The notes beneath the pieces were generated by a model that had not been told where the DNA came from, did no database searches, and saw only the letters and a program-made list of their open reading frames with translations. Below, in pieces: positions 1 to 13,010 of a stretch of 64,000 nucleotides of DNA. The stretch is from Citrus sinensis (taxonomy: Eukaryota > Streptophyta > Magnoliopsida > Sapindales > Rutaceae), in the NCBI RefSeq assembly GCF_022201045.2, contig NC_068557.1:23909501-23973500 (forward strand), given 5' to 3'. A program made the position numbers and the translations under genes. Numbering within the stretch: the stretch's first letter is position 1; each line of letters opens with the position of its first letter.

Positions 1-59
1 TCCACTTTCCTTCTCATACATTATATATGAATTTAATATTCAAATTCACGACTTTGTAG

Positions 60-653
60 TGGATATATGGCACCAGAATATGCAACACGGGGCCATTTAA
101 CAGAGAAAGCGGATGTCTATAGTTTCGGAATTGTTGCCTTAGAAATTGTCAGCGGTAGAAGCAACGTTTTTTTCCAAGACAAAGGAGGATAAAATTTATC
201 TTCTAGATTGGGTAACATTTAGGCTCCTACAATCTCTTATTTTGCATTGTTTGATCTTGAATTTATCACCAACCAAATATATGTTGTTTCAACTTCTTTT
301 CAATCAGGCGCTTGTATTGAAAGAGCAAGGAAATTTAATGGAGCTAGTTGATACAGATCTTGGTTCAAATTTTGACAAAGAACAACTGATGGTGATGATC
401 AATGTAGCCCTGTTGTGTGCCAGTGCTTCTCCTACAAATAGGCCTTCAATGTCTTCGGTCTTAAGCATGCTCGAATGCGGTGTTGATGTTCCAGATTTAG
501 TTTCAGATTCAAGTATCTCAGAAGTTGATGAAACCAAGTCAGAAGCAATGAGGAGATATTAGCACGTCGTCAATTTATGGGCCACCTACACGTTCTTCCA
601 CGTCTGGAGCTGACCTCTATCTATTCAGTGTGGATTTCGACCGATTATTGTAA
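60..653 (+). pseudogene. LRR receptor-like kinase, 3' end, frameshifted
   Basis: This is the C-terminal part of a receptor-like Ser/Thr kinase of the At1g53430/RFK1 type (malectin plus LRR). The gene begins before the window. An exon at 60-211 gives the activation-segment end ([20 protein letters not shown], then SFG), and an exon at 308 onward gives subdomain XI (PTNRPSMSSVLSML); the intron 212-307 has GT-AG ends. Two breaks are visible. A run of seven T at 166-172 shifts the frame and brings TAA at 190-192; with six T the frame would read [13 protein letters not shown], as expected for the family. Near 560 the frame hits TAG after RRY, while the +1 frame continues with a family-like tail (STSSIYGPPTRSS) to TAA at 651-653. 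It is either a recent pseudogene or carries base-calling errors in homopolymers. The family assignment is firm; inactivity is inferred. Confidence 0.8.
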
Positions 654-762
654 TAACTCAGATTAGAGAATTATGCTTGAATGCTGTGTGTATATTTTCT
701 TCTCATTCTGTCTTCTTTTCTTTTTTCTCAACATAAATGTTAAAGACATTCAGCATATAACT

Positions 763-851
763 CCGAAATGGATCGTGTTTCTACTGCCGCCATGACTGAT
801 TTAAAAGCCATCGCCGACTGCATGATATCGGCCGGCTACGGGAAGGAGTGT
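763..851 (+). pseudogene. EXO70 exocyst subunit exon fragment
   Basis: About 28 codons from 768 read DRVSTAAMTDLKAIADC then MISAGYGKEC. This matches, from memory, the conserved block of plant EXO70 proteins where the chain goes on into VKVYKIIRKSIVDEAL. Here the similarity stops at KEC and the sequence turns into unrelated low-complexity DNA. No other EXO70 block is seen nearby, so it looks like a captured or leftover gene fragment. EXO70 is the exocyst subunit that tethers secretory vesicles at the plasma membrane. The match is from recall only. Confidence 0.55.
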
Positions 852-1792
852 TGGGGGAGAGATGAGAGAGAGGGGTATTTTGGTCTCAAAGGTTTTTTTA
901 TGGCTAATGTTGATAGAAGTTTGTTTGGGGGGTTAAGATGGAAAAAGCCAAAAATTTTATAGCTATTTTTGTAAATTTCCCTTGTTATTAATGTTTGCTA
1001 TTTTTCAAAGTAAAGAATCAAGAACTATCAATGGACTTGTTATTCGTTAAAATATTACAATTTCCTTTTTTTAGGCTTTTTTTTTTGGCACAAACTTTCA
1101 ATAATTTTCATAAGTCCATTTCGTTAAAAATTAATTTATCATGGATTCTCGAGTATTACTGGTGGATTTGCACAGTAAAATTTGAATATTTAAATTCCAA
1201 TAGTAGTTCCTGGGTCTAAACAGTCCCTCTAATGAAATTTGAGAATTAAAAAAAAGTACAAAAAAATAATTATGGAGAAATATTCGACAGTTTTTCCCAT
1301 TAATTTTTTAGTAAAAATATTTGAAATGTCTGTTAAATAAAATTTTGTAAGCGAATAAAAAAAAAAAGAAACCCACAAAGTCACTTCCAAAGTACAAACA
1401 ATGCATTACTTTTGTTTTGCTGCCATAATCGATACATATTTTTTATTTCTTAAAAAAGAAAAGTTTTTTTTTTATTTTTTTAAATGAGATTAGAGACCAC
1501 CTCCAAATCGAGCTTAATTTGCCCGCCACTGACAGAGAAAACCCTCCTAAAAACCCCCCATTTGTTTTACTCGTGTGAAATTCACACGACCACAACACTC
1601 TCTTCAAAACCCGCCACACTCTCTCTCTTTCCCAATTTAAATTTTTCTCTCAATCTAAATCAAATCCTCCCCCGTTTTGGTTCCCGCGAAACTGCGATAA
1701 AACCCTAGCATTTTAATTTTTGTATTTCGGAGACCGATTCTATTGGTCTCCGGCATTGATTCTTGATTCTGGGGCTTTACATTTCGAACGAC
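852..1792. other. intergenic and NUP155 5' flank
   Basis: AT-rich DNA with A and T runs up to about 1480. From about 1560 a pyrimidine-rich CTCTCTC stretch near 1610-1660 leads into the NUP155 start and is probably its 5' untranslated leader. I see no convincing TATA box and no other gene. Confidence 0.5.
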
Positions 1793-4700
1793 ATGTCGTC
1801 CGAGGAAGAGATTCTGATGCGCGACGTGACGAATGCGGGCCTCGTTGTGAGCGACCGCATTGGACGGGAAGTTGCGTCTCAGCTTGATGTGGAAGAGGCT
1901 CTGGAAGCTTCCAGATACGCCAGCCACCCCTACACGACTCACCCTAGAGAGGTACATTGTTGGTCAAAAATTCAATGCATACTTTCATATTTACTTGAGT
2001 TAGTTTGTTTTATAAGAAAATTGGTGCCATGTCAGCCTTATGGTAGTTTGAGTTAGTTTTTATTTGAATATGGATCTATCAGTTTGTGTTTCAAAGCCAT
2101 TAGTTAGAATAGGGGGGAATATTTAATCATGCCCGGTGGCCGGGGGGTGGGTGGAGAACGTGCAGATGCTTCTTCTTGGAAGTAATTCCTAAAAAAAAAA
2201 AAAGGGGCAATTTTAATGCATCCCCAGTGAGTACTGAAGAAGCAGCTCATTTTTTACGGTTAATAATTTTATTGCAGTGGCCTCCTTTAGTTGAGGTGGT
2301 AGATACATGGGACTTGCCTACTGTGCTTGTTGAGAGGTATAATGCGGCTGGTGGTGAAGGAAATGCTTTATGTGGAATATTTCCAGAGATACGCAGGGCG
2401 TGGGCATCAGTGGATAATTCTTTGTTTCTTTGGCGTTTTGACAAGTGGTAAGATTATCTTATTACCTTTGCAATAGTTCAGCATGCTGATGTTGTGTTAC
2501 TAGTTGTTGGTCATGGGTCTCTGAAAATAGTAACAATATTGATAAGGCTTCAAATTCATCTAAGCGAAGAAAATAGGGTATATAGCACTTCAGTTCTCGA
2601 ATCTGCATATGGGTTTGTTCTCTATGAATTCTTTTTTTGCAAGTTTATTGCCTTTTCTTTCATTTCTAGATCAACTATTGGCTTTTGAAAGACACTAGTA
2701 TTATCCTTAAGGAGGAAATTTTTACTTAGTGGTATTCATCTTGCTACTATGGTTTGTTCTCATCTTATTTTCTACATAGTGATATCTTCTCTAACATCAT
2801 TTTTATTGTTAGGGATGGTCAATGTCCTGAATATACTGGGGAGGAACAAGTTATTTGTGCCGTTGGTCTCGCCAAATCTAAACCTGGCATTTTTGTAGAA
2901 GCTATCCAATACCTTTTAATTTTAGCAACACCAGTTGAGGTTGTTGCCCTAACCTTTTTTTTTCCTCCCCCTTCTGACAGTGAGCTATGTTAGTAGTAAT
3001 TAAGCATAGTTATTATGCTATAATAATGTTCCTCCTATTCTTTTTATCAGTTGATTCTTGTAGGAGTATGCTGCTCAGGAGCAGGTGATGGTACAGATCC
3101 TTATGCGGAGATTTCACTGCAGCCTTTGCCTGAATACACAGTACCATCAGATGGGGTCACCATGACTTGTATAACATGCTCTGATAAGGGGCGTATTCTC
3201 CTAGCCGGCCGTGATGGCAACATTTATGAGTTGCTGTACACCACTGGTTCAGGCTGGTATAAGCGTTGCCGTAAAGTTTGCCATACTGCAGGTGTTGGAA
3301 ATGTCATCTCAAGGTAGTTTTATGAGTAGATGCCACAGATTGAAACATGCCATTCACGCTGTTATTATCTTATACTGATGATTTAAGCTTCTTTATGATT
3401 TAGCTGCTTTAAATTCACAAGATTGTATTTCATTTTTGTTCAATTGAATTTGTTTGTGACAGTGAATCAATACATTTTGGTTTTCTAGTTTCATTTATTT
3501 TAATGTGTAATTTACTTGGGGGTTGGTTATCCCACTTATCCTTGGTGAAATGTTATAAAACTGATTTCCTTTTTACACTATGTTAAAAAACATGCTCAAT
3601 GATGTTTCCAGGTGGATTGTGCCAAATGTATTTAGATTTGGAGCTGTTGACCCCATTGTTGAACTGGTTTTTGACAATGAAAGACAGCTTCTGTATGCAC
3701 GAACTGAGGAGATGAAACTTCAGGTTTTTGTTTTGGGCCCAAATGGAGATGGTCCCCTGAAGAAGGTGGCTGAAGAAAGGAACCTGTTCAATCAGAGAGA
3801 TACCCATCATGGAGGTAGACAAACAACGGGACAAAGAGCCCCCCATCGGTCAACCAAGCCATCTGTAGTATCCATTTCACCTTTGTCCACTCTTGAATCG
3901 AAGTGGCTGCACCTTGTTGCTGTTTTGTCAGATGGAAGAAGGATGTACCTTTCCACTTCTGCATCTAGTGGTAACAGTGGCACTGTTGGTGGTGTGGGTG
4001 GATTCAACAATCACCATTTTAGGCCAAGCTGTTTAAAAGTTGTAACTACTAGGCCTTCTCCACCCTTAGGGGTTGGTGGAGGGCTTGGCTTTGGAGCTAT
4101 ATCTCTAGCTGGCAGAAATCAGAGTGATGATATCTCCTTAAAGGTTGAAACTGCATATTATTCAGCTGGAACCCTTGTCCTTTCTGATGCATCACCACCA
4201 ACCATGTCTTCTCTTATAATTGTCAGCAAGGACCCCAGTTCACAGTCATATCCGACAGGTAGTTTAGGGACAAGTGCTAGGATTTCTCGTGCGCTTAGGG
4301 AATCTGTGACTTCTTTACCTGTTGAAGGCCGAATGCTTTCTGTGACAGATATTCTACCCTTACCGGACACAGCTACCACTGTTCAATCTCTATACTCAGA
4401 ACTTGAATTTTGTGGATTTGAAATCTCCGGGGAGTCCTGTGAAAAGTCATCTGGAAAACTTTGGGCTAGAGGTGACCTTTCAACCCAACATATACTTCCA
4501 AGGAGGAGAATTGTTGTTTTTAGTACTATGGGCATGATGGAAGTAGTATTCAACAGGCCTGTTGATATTCTGAGAAGATTGTTTGAGTTGAACTCTCCAA
4601 GATCAATTTTAGAAGACTTTTTTAATCGTTTTGGAGCTGGCGAGGCAGCTGCAATGTGTTTGATGTTAGCTGCTAGGATAGTTCATTCTGAAAATCTTAT

Positions 4701-7700
4701 AAGCAATGCCATTGCCGAGAAGGCTGCCGAAGCTTTTGTTGACCCAAGGCTTGTTGGGATGCCACAACTTGAAGGTAGTAATGCATTGGCAAACACTAGG
4801 ACAGCAGCAGGGGGATTCAGCATGGGGCAGGTTGTTCAAGAAGCTGAGCCTGTATTTTCAGGTGCATATGAAGGGCTCTGCCTGTGTGCGTCAAGGCTGC
4901 TATTTCCTCTTTGGGAACTTCCTGTAATGGTCATGAAAGGAGATGCCATATCTGAAAACGGGGTCTTTGTATGTAGACTTTCTTCTGGGGCTATGCAAGT
5001 GCTTGAAAACAAGATTCGTTCTTTGGAGAAGTTTTTAAGGTGTATAAGGAACCAGAGAAGGGGACTTTATGGCTACGTAGCCGGTATGGGGGACTTGAGT
5101 GGTTCTATTCTGTATGGAACTGGTGCAGATTCAGTTGCTGGTGATCAGAGTCTAATTAGAAATTTATTTGGTAGTTACTCACGAAATGCTGACTCGAATG
5201 GTGCTGGGACATCAACTAAAAGACAAAGATTACCATATAGTCCTGCTGAATTGGCTGCAATAGAGGTGTGATAAAAAATCTGAAGCATTCTTGTTTTTGT
5301 ACTTTTCATTTGTTTTGAAGACTTACAGGTCTGTTCTGCGAACAGGTGAGGGCAATGGAATGCATCAGGCAGTTGCTTCTTAGATCTGCTGAAGCTTTGT
5401 TTTTGCTCCAGCTTCTTTCTCAGCATCATGTGACGCGCTTGGTTCAAGGGTTTGATGCTAATTTGCGGCAGGAATTGGTTCAACTGACATTTTGTCAACT
5501 AGTTTGTTCGGAGGAGGGTGACCGTCTTGCTACAAGGCTTATTTCTGCTTTGATGGAGGTAATGCGTGTTTACATTAAACATTGTTAGAGTTGACTTTTA
5601 TTTAGGCTCAAAACCTTCATCTGTTTCACCTAGGTGTTCTTAACTGCTGTGGTTTTAGCTGCCATCGCCATCTCCATTCTGCATAAATTCCTTAACAGAT
5701 GTCATTTTTGTCATTCATTTCTCCAGTATTATACTGATCCTGATGGAAGGGGCACAGTTGATGATATTAGTGGGCGACTTAGAGAGGGGTGTCCAAGCTA
5801 TTTCAAGGAATCTGATTACAAGTTCTTTTTAGCGGTGGAATGTCTTGAAAGGGCAGCTGTAACGTCAGACTCTGAGGAGAAGGAGAATCTTGCTAGAGAG
5901 GCCTTCAATTTCTTGAGTAAGGTCCCTGAGTCTGCAGATTTACGAACTGTTTGCAGACGGTTTGAGGACTTAAGGTCGGTTTAAATATCAAATTCAAGGC
6001 TAGAGGTACTGCTCTTTAACTTGTGTATGCCTGAATCAGATCATTGTCTTTGATCACTGCAGATTTTATGAGGCTGTGGTTCGCTTACCTCTGCAAAAGG
6101 CACAGGCTCTTGACCCAGCTGGTGATGCTTTCAATGATCAAATTGATGCAGCAACTCGAGAATATGCACTTGTTCAGCTTCAACAATGCTATGAGATAAT
6201 AACCAGTGCTTTGCGATCTCTGAAAGGTGACTCTTCACAGAGGGAATTCGGGTCTCCTGTTAGACCTGCTGGACCACGGTCTGCCCTTGATCCAGCTTCA
6301 CGGAAGAAATATATATGCCAGATTGTTCAGCTTGGTGTCCAGTCACCTGATAGAATATTTCATGAGTACCTTTATCGAACAATGATTGATTTGGGCCTTG
6401 AAAATGAACTGTTGGAGTACGGAGGTCCTGATTTGGTGCCTTTTCTGCAAAGTGCTGGTCGTGAGCCCATACAAGAGGTTTTAACTATTTCAATTTTGGA
6501 TTTTCCCATATTGGTTTTTACTTAAAGAGATGAAACGTGATAAAGTCACCTTAAGATGTCAAATATTGATTTTATTCTTTATCCAAAAAAAAAAAATTAC
6601 TCTAGTTATTTTGCACCAAAACCTTTGCACCTAAAGTTGGTTACCTATTTGAAATTTTAAGCAGGCATATCAACTGAAGTTTTCATTTATTCCTATTTGC
6701 ATTTTTCTGTTATCTGTCTCAGGTTCGAGCTGTCTCTGGAATAACATCAGCAGCTTCTTTGATGGGTCAAACAGGAACACCTATCCCATCTAATGAAGCC
6801 AAATACTTTGATCTTTTGGCACGATATTATGTCTTGAAACGACAACATTTACTTGCAGCTCATGTGTTGCTAAGGCTTGCTGAGAGAAGATCAACTGACG
6901 AGAAAGATGCTCCTACTCTTGATCAGAGGTCTACAGTTTCTTCTTTTGCCTGTTATACTCTTTATTATGTTTCTAAAATTCCCATGGGTCTTGTGTTTTT
7001 CTGGGCAATTGATGCTCGATTCAGTATTGAAACTTGCTTTGGGTAGGGCCGAGATGGCATCAATTCAAAAATGAATGCGATTCTTGGTTTTTAACTATCC
7101 AGAATTAGACAACTATTTCAAGATATCCAATAAATAGATGGAGTTAGGTTGGGAGGGGAGATTGATTTTTAAACTAGTTGTTTTTTTCCCTGGCCTCATT
7201 TAACCTGTGCTGGCCAGATTTGATCAGTTGAGTGCTTGTATTGTTCTCGTGGATAAGTAAAAGTGTGAGAAACTTTTATAGATTGAGTATACATGTATAC
7301 CTAAGAATCTCATTTTGAGACTAACACACGTAGGACCCATGATCACTCAATTTAAGTTTCTCATTTCTGATCCCATTATTAGATTTATTTGTCAAGATAA
7401 ACTGCTAACCAAATTTATACTAGGTTGCATGTGGTTGTTTCCTCGGTTGCCCAGTTCAAATTTCCATCTCTTGCCCCAGCATGCTTATCATCTGATAGTT
7501 GTTCTCTTCTTGTCACTGGCAGGCGTCAATACCTAAGCAATGCCATTTTACAGGCCAAGAATGCAACCAACAGTGACAGTCTGGTGGGTTCAACTCGGGG
7601 TGCTTTTGATAATGGATTGTTAGATTTACTTGAAGGGAAGCTTGCTGTCCTTCGGTTCCAAACAAAAATCAAAGATGAACTGGAGGCTATAGCTTCCAGT

Positions 7701-10700
7701 TTAGAAACCTCAGTTGATATGTCTGAGTCTACTCAAAATGGATCAGCCCCTGATAGCAGTTCAACAACTGATGCTAACTATGCAAAAATTGTGCGAGAGA
7801 AAGCCAAAGAGCTGTCATTAGATTTAAAGAGCATCACTCAACTGTATAATGAATATGCAGTGCCATTTGAACTTTGGGAGGTACTCCTTGTTTCTCTATC
7901 TATTCTCATTTTAATAAATAAATACAAGATGAACTTATAGCATTTAAGTTGCTCCTGTCTGTCTTTTTTCTTTCTGGTCCCTTGAGCTTCAGTTAATGGA
8001 TGGCTTACTGGAAAACTGGATTTCTGTTTAAAGTTTTACCATAGTTCTGTACCTATTGTGTGAATTAGTTTGTTTTCTATGTATAATAAGTACGATAACT
8101 CCTGTTATTCCATCCAGAGGTTTATCCTGCTAGGAGACTCATGATTTCCTTTGTCTGAATTCTATTATTATTTTTGTATAACTTAGTATAAATTTATGGA
8201 ATCTTCAATATTATTATAAAGTACTTTGTGTTATGATTTTTTTTCATTTTTTATGTCACAACAATGAATTTTTGGCTTGAATTACTGTTTACTTTCTAAA
8301 TTTAAGTTGCATAAAAAAATTTTGCATTTCTCCCGTTCAAACATATGTTTATGTACAAATTGCTGAAGGTGGAATCTCATGGTCGTCTTATTTGTGCATG
8401 ATTAAATTATGATGAAGACTTTATTTAGTTGGTTCAGATAAAGGTCTTTTTTTAAAGAAATGGCTTGGGTTTTCCTCAAACATGGTGCAAGAAGTGATAA
8501 TAATCTTATCAATGAGTAAATAAATGAAGAATGAAGTGATAATTGGCCGGCACTTAGTAAATTGAAGTGAGTAAGGTCTATGAATCAAGCTAGAGGAGTT
8601 TCTAACTACTTTGAAGTGCATTTGCTTGCTCACTCAAGCTTTTGGAGCAGTAGTGGTTGGATAATTATCCCTCAAGTGATTGAACTTATCTTTGTTCCTG
8701 AGCTGTTGCTACCATTTTTATTCTCACCTTACTGTTGTAACTGTTCTGATCTAAAACAAAAGGCAGTTTTTGAGTGGTGTTAATTGGTAAATGACAGTGA
8801 ATGTTCCTTTTCAAGAAGTTTCCTCTGGAATGTCTTGGTGAGAAGTAAATAAGGATACAATCTAATAGGAGGATTTTGGATTTGTAAGATGCTCAACGAG
8901 ATATCTGCGGGGCACTCTGCAGTGTTTTTTCCTCCCTTTAGTAGCTTAATGTGCGTGATAGGGAGGTGATAATAGGAGGTTTATTTTTCTGTTTGTTTTT
9001 TCTCTCTTCTTTGTAGATTCTTTCCTCTCATAATGTGCTCATGAGAAGAATTGGATTTCTCTTGAGCAAGATTGAGTTTTAACTCTAGTAAAAATGTGGA
9101 TGACAAAGAGGTTGGTTGATATGCTTCTTATTGTCATTGATTGTAAGCATTTCTTTGAACTGCCTCTGGAAGGATTATAGAGTTTGGATTCGTGAATCTC
9201 TGGTGAATGTTCATTTATTTATTTATTTTAGTTGATGATCTGATTTTTCCTTCTTGTGTCCAAGGATAGATGTTTTGGAAAGTTGAATTGCCTTGTAAAA
9301 ACGAAGTTTTATCCTGGAGTTTACCACAAGGAGGGATAATACTTGTGTTATAGTGCAGTCTAAGGCCTTTTATTTGCTGGTCTCTTTATTGTTGTATTGA
9401 ATCTTTTTAATTTGCTTAGTTGATGATCTGACTTTCCCTTCTTTTGCTCAAGTGTAGATATGATTTGAGAAGTAGAATTGCCTTGTAAAAACCAAGTTTT
9501 ATCCTGCAGTTTACCGCAAGGAGGGTTCATACTTGTGTTATAGTGCAGAATAACTGAATAAGGACCTTTGTTTACTTGTCTTTTCATTTCTGTATTATGT
9601 GAAAGAAGTTAGTAGAAAATATTGACCATTTTTTCTTGATAGTGCTATTGTTATGGGTTATGGAATAGGCATTACGGGAAACCTGATTGATATTGGTGGA
9701 ACCTTTTCCATTTTTTTTATTATACTAGAAGGTTCTACATTTGGTGTAAGAAATAGAGTTATGGTACCATGGCATTTGTTGCCTCTTTGGCGTTGTTGTT
9801 GTCATGCCAATTTCTTTGTATGTTGCAGTAATTATCAGGTCCCACATATATGGTTTGACAAATGGACCTCCTTTGCCTATTTCATGGCAAAGGAGGTCCA
9901 TTGATTTCTTTTTTTTTGTATTTTCTAATCTTCTGAGATGTACTGTTATACTACTTTAAACATACTTTTGAATCTAAATTTCATGGCATAAATTTCTTTC
10001 CTTTTTGCACTGCTTTCAGATATGTCTGGAAATGCTATACTTCGCAAACTATACTGGGGATGCTGATAGTAGTATTATTAGAGAAACTTGGGCTAGACTA
10101 ATTGATCAGGCTCTTTCAAAGGGTGGCATTGCTGAAGCGTGTTCTGTACTGAAGAGGGTTGGTTCCCATATGTATCCTGGGGATGGAGCCGTTTTACCTC
10201 TGGATACTCTATGCCTTCACCTTGAAAAGGCTGCACTGGTACATTTCTCCCTTTATGCATATTTAAGCACACTTTGTCTTGTATGTGTTTATGGCAAACT
10301 GGTTTATTTAATTAATGATTACTTGTTTTGCCTTCACAAAAAGGAGAAAAAGATTACCCTTTTTGTGTTTATGGCTGTAAGAGTATTGCTTGGTTTGCAG
10401 TTGAGTATGTTTGCTTTTGTGCATTACACTTTTTCTGATGATTACCTTTTTTTCTTTCCTTTCAAAATTACAACTCTTTGTGCAGGAGAGATTAGATTCA
10501 CAGGTTGAATCTGTTGGAGATGAAGATATAGCAAGGGCTCTTCTGGCTGCTTGTAAAGGAGCCGCAGAACCTGTTTTGAACACTTATGATCAGTTATTAT
10601 CCAGTGGAGCTATTTTGCCGTCACCAAACCTCAGGTTACGCGTTCTTCGATCAGTGCTCGTGGTACTTAGAGAGTGGGCAATGTCTGTATTTGCAAAAAG

Positions 10701-11488
10701 AATGGGTACAAGCGCTACAGGAGCATCTTTAATATTAGGTGGAACATTTTCAGCAGATCAAACAACAGTCATTAACCAAGGGATTCGAGATAAGATCACC
10801 AGTGCTGCAAACAGGTTAACTTATACTTTTTTCATCCATTTTTGGGTTTCATCAAGCTTGCAATGTATGTTTCTTTTTTATCAAAGATTGAATGAAGTGT
10901 TCCTGTGGAAGGTGCAAGATTGGCTTATGGTCTGGTTTAAATTAACAAGTTGTAAATGTAGTTTTGTTACATGCATGCAAAGTCTCAAGAGTTTTAAATT
11001 TCTTAACAGATAACCTTACTATGCTATTTTAAACAGTTAATGGCTTCAATTTAGGATAACGGGCAAATAAAATTGTAAATTGTAAATGGGACCTGATAAC
11101 CTGATGTGTGTAAAATGAATAGCATGTTGGTTTGGTACGGTGACCGTATGTGTAGATGATGTTGTTTTTCGTCTTTTTTCACTCTCTATCTCTCTCTCGT
11201 TTCCTTTTTGAAATCCTGAGGATTTGTTTAGCTATTGCAGTGTGGTGATGATCTAACTTGGGTGAACAAAATTGTTGCTCATATTCATGAATTAATATCA
11301 TATGTGAACACAGATCATGTTCTGAGGTGAAGATTTTATTAGTGACATCCTCCTTGATTTGGGATGGCAGGTATATGACGGAGGTGCGTAGGTTGCCTTT
11401 GCCACAGAGCCAGACAGGGGCTGTTTACCGAGGATTTCGAGAACTCGAAGAGTCCCTAATAAGTCCCTTTCCTTTGGATCGATTTTGA
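1793..11488 (+). CDS. NUP155: nuclear pore complex protein NUP155
   Basis: Inner-ring scaffold nucleoporin that links the nuclear pore core to the envelope membrane. Thirteen exons join in frame: 1793-1951, 2278-2447, 2813-2939, 3051-3313, 3612-5265, 5346-5558, 5727-5974, 6063-6477, 6723-6928, 7523-7880, 10020-10238, 10486-10814, 11371-11488. They total 4479 nt, or 1492 aa, close to the roughly 1460 aa of the Arabidopsis protein. The N-terminus MSSEEEILMRDVTNAG and the C-terminus RELEESLISPFPLDRF match plant NUP155 at both ends, so the gene is complete. The first third forms the beta-propeller (PEIRRAWASVDNSLFLWRFD near residue 80) and the rest is the alpha-solenoid (PYSPAELAAIEVRAMECIRQ). 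All introns are GT-AG. Intron 10 is 2.1 kb and holds a 188-bp tandem duplication and a perfect hairpin. No frame lesion seen; expected to be functional. Confidence 0.95.
9231..9600. repeat. 188-bp tandem duplication in NUP155 intron 10
   Basis: Two adjacent diverged copies, 9231-9418 and 9419 to about 9600. Both open with GTTGATGATCTGA, share GAATTGCCTTGTAAAAAC and later TACTTGTGTTATAGTGCAG. The best-matched part is the first 130 bp. It is an old local duplication inside the intron with no coding content. Confidence 0.8.
9861..9902. repeat. perfect 17-bp inverted repeat, 8-nt loop
   Basis: AATGGACCTCCTTTGCC at 9861-9877 is followed by an 8-nt spacer and its exact reverse complement at 9886-9902. 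The flanks do not pair further. It lies in NUP155 intron 10, about 120 bp before the exon 11 acceptor. Confidence 0.9.
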
Positions 11489-12292
11489 GTGTTTCTTGTT
11501 TCATGTATTATGTTAATGAATTTTTTCTTGTAGCATTAGTTTTGCAAATAAGAACATAAAAGTTCAGCATTGAGACGTGTTCATGTAACAACATCATGCT
11601 TAACTGTAATCAATTCAAATGTGAAAGCGGCCCCCATTTATTTTCAGTTCTGAGAAATGAGCATCTCATGTCTGTATTATGAATGACAGGTATTCATCCT
11701 TCAAAGTGAAGAATAACTTCTTGAAGTTGGGCTTGGCAAAAACCTTTGTCCGGGCCAAGCACGTCTACGGTCGGATTGGTTTGGGTTTTTTTTTGGATCA
11801 GGCCTTAACATCTGAATTTATGTGTTGTATTTTTCAGAAAAAAAATTTCATTGTATTTTATAAATTTATAATATAAAATTTTGTTTTTATTAGATTGGGC
11901 ATTAAAAGTTGGGCTAAAAGGATTTAAAGTTTTAAATATATGTTATGGGTAAAATTGGGCTAACGGAGACATGTTTAAAATAAGTTTTTAGAAAATCAAC
12001 AAAAGTTTTTATTAAGTTCTTAATATTTTTGTTAAAACAAAAATCTTTTTCCAAAAACTTTCCACTTGAATAATAACAGGATCGGCATTTTGTGATGGTA
12101 TTGACCTTGTAAATCAAAAAACAATTAAATCATTTTACCAAGATTTTTTTAAGTTTGTGTCCTAATTTTAATACTTGATATGTCTTTGGCTTCTAGTACT
12201 ATTCAATTTTCTAAATTTGTTTTTAGCTCAGGAAATTCTAGTTCAGTTTGGACATGAATGGTTAGGGTTAAACAATATAGTTGTAATTAGAC
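11489..12292. other. NUP155 3' flank
   Basis: 3' untranslated region followed by AT-rich DNA. Around 11725-11820 a GC-richer patch (GGGCTTGGCAAAAACC, GGGCCAAGCACG) looks like the GGGCT-type wording common at ends of plant repeats, but no paired end was found. No gene seen. Confidence 0.4.
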
Positions 12293-13010
12293 ATAGGGCT
12301 AGTTTGGGATTGTGGCAGTTGATGAAATAAATTGTTTGTATTGTGCAAATGAAATAAGCTGCTGATTAAAAAAGTAGTTTGGTATTTGGTAAATTATGTT
12401 GTTGCGGATGCTGTGACTTTGAAAAATATAGTACATGTGTTGGGTAAATTTTATTATGAAAGTGTTATTTTATTATATAATGATCAAAATAGACATACGT
12501 TTTAATTGCTTGTCATTTTTAGACTATGTTTAATAAATTATTTAGACATATCTTTTTTTTTCTTAAATATGTAAAATTACATTAAAAGAACTCAAGTAAA
12601 AAAAATCTAAAGAACTTCATAATTTGTTACATAAAACATGATCAAAATTCATACTCATACATAATTCAAATAAAATAAAAAGTAATATATATTACATTCA
12701 CAATGAATTTTTTGCAATAAAGTTCTTCGGATTTTTCATTTCTTGGGATCTAGAACCATTAGAATTGTGATACTCTTCTTGAGTGTTATTAAAATATATG
12801 GTTATAATAGGAATTTTAAAAAGGTGTGGTAACTTATTAAATAAGTTGCTTATGAAAAGTAACCCCCTATCTGCTTTTAAAAGTTGCTAATAAAACGAAG
12901 AAAATTATGAAATTAGCTAATTTTACAAAATTTATCAAACAATATTTTTATAAAAAATCATGAAATAAACAACTTATTAAATTTCAACCGCAATCCCAAA
13001 TTAGCCCATA
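12293..13010. mobile_element. MITE with GGGCTAG terminal inverted repeats
   Basis: The left end GGGCTAGTTTGGGATTG at 12296 mirrors the right end (reverse complement GGGCTAATTTGGGATTG) ending at 13007; 16 of 17 positions agree. Both ends are flanked by ATA (12293-12295 and 13008-13010), compatible with a 3-bp target duplication of the PIF/Harbinger kind. The 712-bp interior is AT-rich and has no reading frame, so it is non-autonomous. The superfamily is inferred from the 3-bp flank only. Confidence 0.7.

Noticed and set aside
3583-4379. Open frames on the minus strand opposite NUP155 exon 5
   Set aside because: They are shadows of a long conserved exon, with no family features of their own.
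10308-10583. Minus-strand frame across NUP155 intron 11 and exon 12
   Set aside because: It overlaps confirmed plus-strand coding and has no supporting features.
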